Below the pieces are notes generated by a model, which saw only the letters and a list, made by a program, of their open reading frames with translations, did not search any database and was not told where the DNA came from. Position numbers and translations under genes: made by a program. This document shows, in pieces, positions 22,671-28,892 of a DNA stretch of 28,892 nucleotides; the first letter of the stretch is position 1; each line of letters begins with the position of its first letter. The stretch is from Lachnoclostridium sp. UBA739. GTDB lineage: Bacteria > Bacillota_A > Clostridia > Lachnospirales > Lachnospiraceae. The DNA lies in assembly GCA_002297865.1 (NCBI GenBank), contig DBKX01000175.1, positions 1-28,892 of the forward strand. Direction: 5' to 3'.

Positions 22671-24442
22671 AACAATATAAATCATATAAAAATAACCTGT
22701 ATGTTCTGAAATTCTATTTTACACATGCACCATTCTATTCGACAATAACATTATTGAATGCAATACTCCAAAGGGTTAGTTTTGTTTTGCTGTTACAGTA
22801 TTCGCTTTTACTGATTATTGATAATATTGAAGGCGGTAAGTCTATTACGTTTGTAAGTGCGATTATTGGCTCGGTATTTCTTTTCTCAGTAAGCATCACA
22901 TTTGTAGATCGCCTTCTAGATGAGTATTACAAGAATAAAATAAATGAAAAATTGACAGCTGCTATACAGGAACAACTATTTAATGCATCCTTGAAGCAGA
23001 AAACAGAGCTTTTCGATGATACTAAGTTTTATGATAATTTTTATAGTGCCGCATTAAGTGCAGAGGATAAATTTGCAGAATGCTTTTTCAACTTTGTAGA
23101 TATTCTGTCAAATATTACAAGCGTTGCGTTATTAGGAAGTCTTTTACTGTCTTTGTCCTATGGGGCAACAGTAATAATACTTGTATCTTACATATTATCA
23201 TTAGTAAATAACATTCATTTAAGCAAATTGACCTATAACATAGAACGGGAAAAACGAGTATTTGAAAGAAAGTATAGTTATTATGACAAGATTTTTTGTT
23301 TATTTGAGTATTTGAAGGAAATGAAGATTCATGGCGCAAAAGATATGTTATTCCAAAGGATAGACAGTGCATATGAAGAAAATGAGAAGTTATACTGCGA
23401 ATCCAGCAAAAAGCTGATACTTTATGAAAAAATCTTCCCATTTTTGATAGATTTTGTATTGGGGGATTTGCTGTATAATGGAATTCTGCTATATCAAGCG
23501 ATTGGATTAAATAAATTATCCATAGGAGGATTTTCTGCTCTGTTTTTTACAGCAGGATCTATTAAAGGGAGTATAGCAGGATTACAAGGTTCGCTCCTAA
23601 AATTTTTTCAGCTGTCTAATTATATTTGTGAGTTAAGATATTTTATTGATAGTGTTCCAGAAGATGAAGGTATGACAGTTGAGGATACGTTACAAGAGGA
23701 CATAGAAGTAAGAAACTTAAGTTATAAATATTACAATGAAAACAAGTACGCATTGAAAAACGTTTCACTTAAAATCCCATATGGCAAGAAGATAGCCATT
23801 GTTGGTACAAATGGTGCAGGGAAAAGTACATTTATCAAATTGCTTATGAATCTGTATGAATTACAGGAAGGAGAGATACTGATTGGAGGAAAGAACATTA
23901 AGGATATAAAGAGAATGAGTTATCAGAATCTTTTTGGTACCGTATTCCAGGAATTTAATATATATGCCTTGACAGTAGAAGAAAACATTTTGATGGATAT
24001 AGGCTCAAAAGATGAAGAATGCAAGATCAGGTATGCCTTAGAAAAACTGCAGCTAGACCAAGACGATAATTTTGTTCAGGATTTACAGACAAGGCTCACT
24101 GTACAGTTTGATAAAAATGATAAAAATCTGTCAGGAGGACAAAAACAAAAGGTTGCAATTACAAGAGTAATATATGCAAATAAGAATTATATTATCCTGG
24201 ATGAGCCTTCTAGTGCCTTAGACCCTCTTTCAGAGTATATGTTTAACCAAACTATTGCCGAACACGCAAAAGAACGTACTGTAATAATGATTTCACATCG
24301 TCTCTCTACCACAAAAGATGCAGATTTAATTTATGTATTTGATCATGGAGAATTACTTGAAAGTGGAAACCATATTGATTTGATGAAACAGAATGGACTA
24401 TATTCAGAAATGTTCCTTGCCCAATCAAAGAAATATACATAG
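22667..24442 (+). CDS. ABC exporter half-transporter 2 (membrane plus ATPase)
   Basis: 591 residues with the same layout: transmembrane helices in the first 300 residues, then GTNGAGKST Walker A, VFQEFNIYALT Q-loop, canonical signature LSGGQKQKVAITR, Walker B YIILDEPSSALDP and ISHRLS. One partner has a modified signature (LSKGE in the first gene) and this one a consensus signature, a common asymmetry in heterodimeric exporters. The ATG overlaps the upstream stop (ATGA) and has GGAGG. It most likely exports the mature peptide or conjugate; a role in precursor import or resistance cannot be excluded. Confidence 0.93.
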   Translation: MKQYKSYKNNLYVLKFYFTHAPFYSTITLLNAILQRVSFVLLLQYSLLLIIDNIEGGKSITFVSAIIGSVFLFSVSITFVDRLLDEYYKNKINEKLTAAIQEQLFNASLKQKTELFDDTKFYDNFYSAALSAEDKFAECFFNFVDILSNITSVALLGSLLLSLSYGATVIILVSYILSLVNNIHLSKLTYNIEREKRVFERKYSYYDKIFCLFEYLKEMKIHGAKDMLFQRIDSAYEENEKLYCESSKKLILYEKIFPFLIDFVLGDLLYNGILLYQAIGLNKLSIGGFSALFFTAGSIKGSIAGLQGSLLKFFQLSNYICELRYFIDSVPEDEGMTVEDTLQEDIEVRNLSYKYYNENKYALKNVSLKIPYGKKIAIVGTNGAGKSTFIKLLMNLYELQEGEILIGGKNIKDIKRMSYQNLFGTVFQEFNIYALTVEENILMDIGSKDEECKIRYALEKLQLDQDDNFVQDLQTRLTVQFDKNDKNLSGGQKQKVAITRVIYANKNYIILDEPSSALDPLSEYMFNQTIAEHAKERTVIMISHRLSTTKDADLIYVFDHGELLESGNHIDLMKQNGLYSEMFLAQSKKYT

Positions 24443-24467
24443 GAAACAGAAAATAAGGAGGGTAAGC

Positions 24468-25211
24468 TTGAAGGTATCTTTATTAAATAAGGTTATAGTA
24501 ATTACTGGCTCAACGAAAGGAATTGGCAGGGCATTCGCTGAGGCATTTATAAAAGAAGGTGCTAACCTTGTAATTAATTATCATGAGGATGACAAGGAAG
24601 CAGAAAAAATGTATGACATGGATATTTTTCAAAATGGAAAGTCATTGATTGTAAAAGCGGATATTTGTAATGAAAATGATATGCACAAGTTAAGGGATGA
24701 GGTATTTCAAAGGTATGGAAGAATTGATGTGCTTATCAATAATGTGGGCATTGTCGATGATGACAGCATAATGGATATGTCATTAAAGCAGTGGGAACGT
24801 GTCATTACAACCAATCTTACAGGAACATTCCTTTGTTCTAAGTGTATGATTACAAAAATGGTGGAACAGCGGTACGGAAAAATAATCAATATTGCTTCTT
24901 TAAAAGGGGTTACGGGCTCAGCTAGCCAGGTAAATTATGCATCATCAAAAGCAGGAGTAATCGGGATGACGCGCTCTTTAGCAAAGGAATTAGGAAAGTA
25001 TAATATTGCGGTTAATGCACTTTGTCCAGGATATATTGAAACAGATTTAAATCGTAACGTAGAACAGAAAAAGCTGCAGGCCCAACATTCCAGCGTGCTA
25101 GACATTAGTTCATGTATGGATGATTTAGTTTCTTTTGTTATGTTATTATGCTCTAATCAGGTAATGGGAGTGAGTGGACAGGTCTTTCATATAGATTCCA
25201 GAATCTTGTGA
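24468..25211 (+). CDS. Short-chain dehydrogenase/reductase (FabG-like)
   Basis: 247 residues with TGSTKGIGRA (13-22, NAD(P) binding), NNVG (91-94), catalytic Ser144, Tyr157 and Lys161 (NYASSK) and NALCPGYIETDLN. This is the classical SDR pattern, close to 3-oxoacyl-ACP reductases. TTG 24468 is chosen for the AAGGAGGG ten bases before it; the frame is open back into the transporter gene but has no better start. It could reduce a ketone on the ACP-bound acid or on the released product. It is the last gene of the locus; I see no terminator directly after it. Confidence 0.9.
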   Translation: MKVSLLNKVIVITGSTKGIGRAFAEAFIKEGANLVINYHEDDKEAEKMYDMDIFQNGKSLIVKADICNENDMHKLRDEVFQRYGRIDVLINNVGIVDDDSIMDMSLKQWERVITTNLTGTFLCSKCMITKMVEQRYGKIINIASLKGVTGSASQVNYASSKAGVIGMTRSLAKELGKYNIAVNALCPGYIETDLNRNVEQKKLQAQHSSVLDISSCMDDLVSFVMLLCSNQVMGVSGQVFHIDSRIL

Positions 25212-25218
25212 GTTTTTG

Positions 25219-25247
25219 TTGATTAAAAAATATTGTTGCATTATAAT
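25219..25247 (+). promoter_or_regulatory. Promoter of the zinc-ribbon gene
   Basis: TTGATT (25219-25224), a 17-base spacer and a perfect TATAAT (25242-25247). It starts a new transcription unit right after the SDR gene and marks the right border of the biosynthetic locus. Confidence 0.8.
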
Positions 25248-25293
25248 TAGTGTATATATTTAGTAATTTGCATTAGAAAGGTGAAGAATACGT

Positions 25294-25554
25294 ATGCAGA
25301 GAAAATGTCAAAGTTGTGGAATGGTAATTGATAAAGAAAGTTTATTTGGCACAAATGAAGATGGAAGCAAGAGCCAAGATTACTGCTGCTACTGCTATAA
25401 TAATGGAAAGTTTGGCTCAGATGAAACAATGGAAGAGATGATAGAAAGCTGTATTCCATTTCGATTATCAGATGGTACATATAAAAATGAAGAAACTGCA
25501 AGAGCAAGTATGCGAGAAGAGTTTATTCATTTTAAACGCTGGTCAAGTAACTAG
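25294..25554 (+). CDS. Small putative zinc-ribbon protein
   Basis: 86 residues. CQSCGM at residues 5-10 and CCYCYNNGKF around residue 31 form the two CxxC knuckles of the putative zinc ribbon family common in Clostridia (Zn_ribbon_2 type). The C-terminal part (EEMIESCIPF, ARASMREEF) is the conserved tail of that family. Its function is unknown; members are usually single genes. It has its own promoter and is followed by a terminator-like hairpin. Confidence 0.85.
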   Translation: MQRKCQSCGMVIDKESLFGTNEDGSKSQDYCCYCYNNGKFGSDETMEEMIESCIPFRLSDGTYKNEETARASMREEFIHFKRWSSN

Positions 25555-25605
25555 AAGTCTTTTGAGCAGGAATTAGGAGCAGTACAGAAATTTGAAAAAG
25601 CAAGC

Positions 25606-25660
25606 TGGAACAGTAAAGAATGTGGAGAAAAGAAACCATATACTAAACTGTTCCATTTTT
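25606..25660 (+). terminator. Probable terminator after the zinc-ribbon gene
   Basis: TGGAACAGT (25606-25614) pairs with ACTGTTCCA (25647-25655), with an inner ATGTGG/CCATAT stem (25620-25625 with 25636-25641), and is followed by TTTTTATT. The long arm spacing makes it weaker than the one at 2111. Confidence 0.6.
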
Positions 25661-25685
25661 ATTGTTAGTAGAAAGGAAGAATATA

Positions 25686-26357
25686 ATGATAACGAGTAAT
25701 GAAGTAAAAAAAATGGTATCGGATGAAATTGCAGAGTATACGAGGGAAACAGGTTTATTAACGGGCTTAATAAGAAGAGCAGGTGCAAAGGTTTTTCGGA
25801 AACTGGAAAACAAAGATATTAATGTGGTGCTTGAATATTGTGAGGCATTATTAGAAGAACGTAACTGGGAACTTGGTGTCGTAGCATATGATTGGGCATA
25901 TCGTGTCAGAAAGCAGTATACAGAAGAAACATTTTATATTTTTGAAAGATGGCTTAAAGAATATGTAACTGGTTGGGGGGACTGTGATGATTTCTGTACA
26001 CATGCATTTGGAGAACTGTTAATACAATATCCCGTACTTTTTGAAAAAGTTGAGCAATGGACAAAGTGTTCAGAGTTTTGGGTAAGAAGGGGAGCTGCGG
26101 TTGTTCTTATTCTTCCAATAAGAAAGCAGAAATATGATTTTAATCCATTTGTTATTTCAGATTCATTAATGTTGGATTCATGTGATTTAGTTCAAAAGGG
26201 GTATGGTTGGATGTTAAAGATATATTCAACAGTGGAGAAGGACAAGGTCATAGAGTATTTGAATCTAAATAAAAGTAAGATGCCAAGAACAGCATTTCGT
26301 TATGCTTTGGAGAAATTAGACAAAGAAGAGCGAAATTTATTAATGGGAAAAATTTAA
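25686..26357 (+). CDS. AlkD-like DNA glycosylase (DNA alkylation repair)
   Basis: 223 residues from ATG 25686, which has AAAGGAAG upstream. The protein is all-helical. WGDCDDF (Trp97, Asp101), FWVRRGAAV (Arg134) and GYGWMLK (Trp175) fit the catalytic and DNA-contacting residues Trp109, Asp113, Arg148 and Trp187 of Bacillus cereus AlkD. It is expected to remove bulky or positively charged alkylated bases. Such glycosylases sometimes serve as self-resistance to DNA-alkylating metabolites, but this one lies outside the operon and is common in Clostridia, so a housekeeping role is more likely. Confidence 0.88.
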   Translation: MITSNEVKKMVSDEIAEYTRETGLLTGLIRRAGAKVFRKLENKDINVVLEYCEALLEERNWELGVVAYDWAYRVRKQYTEETFYIFERWLKEYVTGWGDCDDFCTHAFGELLIQYPVLFEKVEQWTKCSEFWVRRGAAVVLILPIRKQKYDFNPFVISDSLMLDSCDLVQKGYGWMLKIYSTVEKDKVIEYLNLNKSKMPRTAFRYALEKLDKEERNLLMGKI

Positions 26358-26462
26358 CATTCCATCATCTCTTTGCACATAGTAAGGAAATGTGATGCTT
26401 TATTAGAGAAGATAAACTATACCAAACGATAAAATTGTTAACAAGTTCAGGAGGAAAATAAA

Positions 26463-27266
26463 ATGGCATACGAAATTTTAGTATTAGATATAGACGGCAC
26501 ATTGACGAATTCAGAAAAGTTAATTACTGAAAAAACAAAAGAAGCCTTATTTGCATTGCAGGAACGTGGGCATAAAGTGGTACTTGCATCAGGAAGACCA
26601 ACACCTGGGATTATGCCAATTGCAGAACAGATTCGCTTAAAGGAATATGGCGGATATATTTTAGCGTATAATGGAGCAAAAGTAATGAACTGTCAAACTG
26701 GAGAAGTAATTTACCAGAAGACGCTTCCAGAAGAAAGTATTAAAGAAATTTATGATGCAGCAGTGGAATTTAAGACAGGACTGCTCAGTTACGATAAAGA
26801 AGGCATTATTACACCAGCAGAACCAGATGAGTATATTCATAAAGAAGCGAAGATTAATCATCTTTCAATTAAGAAAGTGGACAACTTTGTAGAATACATT
26901 GACTACCCAGTTAATAAATGTTTATTGACTGCAGATGGCTTGTATCTTGCAGATGTTGAAGTCGAATTAAAGAAACGTTTTCGTGGTAAGCTAAGTGTAT
27001 ATCGTTCAGAACCATTTTTCTTGGAAATTATGCCACAGAATATTGATAAGGCATATTCACTTGGAAAATTATTAGAGACATTAGGTATGACCAAGGATCA
27101 GATGATTTGCTGCGGAGATGGTTACAATGACTTATCCATGATTCAGTACGCTGGAATGGGCGTGGCCATGGCAAATGCCAATGAACAGGTAAAAGAAGCA
27201 GCAGATTTTATAACCTTAAGTAATGATGAGGATGGTGTGGCCCACGTAATTGACAAGTTTATGTAG
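26463..27266 (+). CDS. Cof-type HAD-superfamily phosphatase
   Basis: 267 residues. DIDGTLT (nucleophile Asp9, acid Asp11), ASGRP (motif II) and CCGDGYNDLSM with GMGVAMANA (motif IV) identify a type IIB cap HAD hydrolase of the YidA/Cof group, which dephosphorylates sugar phosphates, flavin or pyridoxal phosphate. AGGAGG precedes the ATG. uvrC begins 21 bases after its stop, so they may be co-transcribed. It is an ordinary chromosomal gene. Confidence 0.92.
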   Translation: MAYEILVLDIDGTLTNSEKLITEKTKEALFALQERGHKVVLASGRPTPGIMPIAEQIRLKEYGGYILAYNGAKVMNCQTGEVIYQKTLPEESIKEIYDAAVEFKTGLLSYDKEGIITPAEPDEYIHKEAKINHLSIKKVDNFVEYIDYPVNKCLLTADGLYLADVEVELKKRFRGKLSVYRSEPFFLEIMPQNIDKAYSLGKLLETLGMTKDQMICCGDGYNDLSMIQYAGMGVAMANANEQVKEAADFITLSNDEDGVAHVIDKFM

Positions 27267-27286
27267 GCAGAAAGGATGCGTGATAA

Positions 27287-28892
27287 GTGTTTGTCATTAG
27301 TGAAGAGCTAAAGAAACTCCCAGATAAACCGGGGGTTTATATTATGCATGATGCAAAAGATGAGATTATTTATGTCGGCAAAGCAATCAATCTGAAAAAT
27401 CGTGTGCGGCAGTATTTTCAATCGGGGCGAAACCGAACAGCCAAGATTGAACAGATGATTTCCAGAATCGACCACTTTGAATACATTGTCACTGATTCAG
27501 AACTTGAGGCACTTGTACTGGAGTGTAATCTAATTAAGGAACATAGTCCTAAGTATAATACTATGTTAAAGGATGGAAAGGCGTATCCTTTTATTAAGGC
27601 GACTGTAGGAGAAGCGTATCCTAGATTATTCATGGTAAGAAAGATGGAGAAGGGAAAGAAGGAAGATTCCAAGAAGGTCAAATATTTTGGACCCTTCACC
27701 AGTGGGCTTGCAGTAAAAGATACGTTAGAATTAATCAGGAAAATTTTCTTTGTACGAGACTGCAATCGGAATCTGCCAAAGGATATTGGGAAAGTAAGGC
27801 CTTGTTTGTATTATGATATTGGACAGTGTAAGGCGCCGTGTTATGACTATGTGAGTCAAGAAGAATATCAGAAAGATTTTCAAGGTGCCATGGAACTCTT
27901 AAACGGTAATTATGTACCTGTGGTTTCTATGCTGGAAGAAAAAATGTACAAAGCATCTGAAAATATGGAATTTGAAGAGGCTGCTAAGTATCGTGATCTG
28001 GTCAATAGTGTAAAGCATATTGCCCAAAAGCAGAAGATTACCAGTTCGGAGATGGAAGACCGAGATATTATTGGTATGGCAAGGACCAAGGATGAAGCGG
28101 TAGTTCAGGTATTTTTTGTTCGTACAGGAAAATTGATTGGACGTGATCATTTCTATTTTAAAAATGTGAAAGAGGAATCCAATGAAGAGATCATCACAGC
28201 ATTTATAAAACAGTTCTATGCGGGAACTCCGTATATTCCTAGAGAACTATTTTTACAGACAGAACTAAGTGAGGCAGAACTTCTTGCAGAATGGCTGTCC
28301 AATAAACGAGAGCAGAAGGTATACATTCGAGTGCCAAAGAAGGGACAGAAAGAACGCTTAGTGGAACTGGCTGAGAAGAACGCTTCGATTATTTTACAGA
28401 AAGATGCTGAAAAAATCAGGCGTGAAGAGGCGAAAACAATTGGAGCAGTTCATGAGGTGGAAGATTGGTTAGGACTTGCAAGTATATGCAGGATGGAGTC
28501 TTACGATATTTCTAACACCAATGGATTTGAGTCTGTAGGTTCTATGGTAGTGTTTGAAAATGGAAAACCGAAACGTTCCGACTATCGAAAATTTAAAATT
28601 AAAACTATTCAAGGCAGTGATGACTACGGCAGCATGTATGAAGTATTGACGAGGCGTTTTACACATGGTTTAAAAGAACAGGCAGAAATGCGTGAGAAAA
28701 ATTTAGATGAAGCGCTTGGAAAATTCACTAGATTTCCTGATTTGATTTTAATGGATGGTGGTAAAGGTCAAGTAAATGTGGCACTTCGGGTTATGGAAGA
28801 GCTAAACTTAAATATTCCAGTGTGTGGAATGGTAAAAGATGATACGCATAGTACAAGAGGACTTTACTATAATAATATAGAAATACCGATTG
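27287..28892 (+). CDS. uvrC: Excinuclease ABC subunit C, 3'-truncated by the window edge
   Basis: 535 codons are visible and the frame is open at the end of the window. It starts at GTG 27287: an in-frame TAA is directly upstream and AAAGGA lies 10 bases before. [20 protein letters not shown] begins the GIY-YIG 3' nuclease domain, followed by [14 protein letters not shown]. The UVR motif region is near residues 205-240 and the RNase H-like 5' nuclease domain near residue 400 ([22 protein letters not shown]). It cuts on both sides of lesions in nucleotide excision repair with UvrAB. It anchors this side of the window in core chromosome. Confidence 0.95.
   Translation, partial: MFVISEELKKLPDKPGVYIMHDAKDEIIYVGKAINLKNRVRQYFQSGRNRTAKIEQMISRIDHFEYIVTDSELEALVLECNLIKEHSPKYNTMLKDGKAYPFIKATVGEAYPRLFMVRKMEKGKKEDSKKVKYFGPFTSGLAVKDTLELIRKIFFVRDCNRNLPKDIGKVRPCLYYDIGQCKAPCYDYVSQEEYQKDFQGAMELLNGNYVPVVSMLEEKMYKASENMEFEEAAKYRDLVNSVKHIAQKQKITSSEMEDRDIIGMARTKDEAVVQVFFVRTGKLIGRDHFYFKNVKEESNEEIITAFIKQFYAGTPYIPRELFLQTELSEAELLAEWLSNKREQKVYIRVPKKGQKERLVELAEKNASIILQKDAEKIRREEAKTIGAVHEVEDWLGLASICRMESYDISNTNGFESVGSMVVFENGKPKRSDYRKFKIKTIQGSDDYGSMYEVLTRRFTHGLKEQAEMREKNLDEALGKFTRFPDLILMDGGKGQVNVALRVMEELNLNIPVCGMVKDDTHSTRGLYYNNIEIPI

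Noticed and set aside
24393..24467. Start of the SDR inside the exporter gene
   Set aside because: This would add 25 residues without similarity to SDRs; AAGGAGGG before TTG 24468 decides the start.
25606..25660. Attenuator for the AlkD-like gene rather than a terminator of the previous one
   Set aside because: No leader peptide or alternative pairing is visible, and the T tract suits simple termination; the case is not decided by sequence.
26373..26401. Promoter TTGCAC with TGCTTT for the HAD phosphatase gene
   Set aside because: The -10 matches the consensus poorly, so it is not reported as a feature.

Overview
The window comes from a low-GC, anaerobic-type Firmicute, most likely one of the Clostridia and plausibly Lachnospiraceae. 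I infer this from the AT-rich coding sequence, strong GGAGG ribosome binding sites, frequent TTG/GTG starts and the dominance of oxygen-sensitive radical SAM enzymes. Nothing in the sequence fixes the genus.

Layout. (1) 1-2157: the tail of an FtsX-type ABC permease, its ATPase and a strong terminator. (2) 2158-2378: an AT-rich intergenic region with an 11-bp perfect inverted repeat, leading into the accessory locus. (3) 2379-25211: one co-directional biosynthetic locus of 21 protein genes plus a 33-residue peptide gene, many of them overlapping. In order: an XRE-type regulator; a radical SAM/SPASM peptide maturase; the peptide gene, whose product ends in GWQSAAWQSAAWQSAGRR; a DinB-like protein; a HemN-like radical SAM enzyme; a class I methyltransferase; a second SPASM-type radical SAM enzyme; a ThiH/NosL-type radical SAM lyase; a nucleoside deoxyribosyltransferase-like protein; a dihydroorotate dehydrogenase-like flavoenzyme; a creatininase-family amidohydrolase; a PaaK-like ligase; an acyl-CoA/aryl ligase; an acyl carrier protein; a radical SAM enzyme with a CX11CX2C cluster motif; a second PaaK-like ligase; a BtrH-like acyltransferase; a paralogue of the CX11CX2C enzyme; an SHMT-like PLP enzyme; two ABC exporter half-transporters; and an SDR reductase. 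(4) 25219-28892: ordinary chromosome, with a zinc-ribbon protein, an AlkD-like DNA glycosylase, a Cof-type HAD phosphatase and the 5' part of uvrC.

How the genes may work together (inference). The peptide gene sits directly behind a SPASM radical SAM gene and has a 12-base anti-Shine-Dalgarno match, as expected for a RiPP precursor. The rest of the locus looks like a separate small-acid supply line: an aromatic amino acid lyase, adenylating ligases, an acyl carrier protein and a BtrH-like acyltransferase. This recalls the logic by which nosiheptide gains its indolic acid (NosL, NosI, NosJ, NosK, NosN), but without the azole and dehydratase genes of thiopeptides. A three-gene block (N-glycosidase-like, DHODH-like, creatininase-like) could process a pyrimidine or another cyclic amide. 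Six radical SAM enzymes and a WQSA-repeat peptide in one operon match no RiPP class I can name, so this locus is my candidate for an undescribed system. An internal promoter at 20811-20839 and an internal terminator at 16636-16676 suggest that biosynthesis and export are partly uncoupled.
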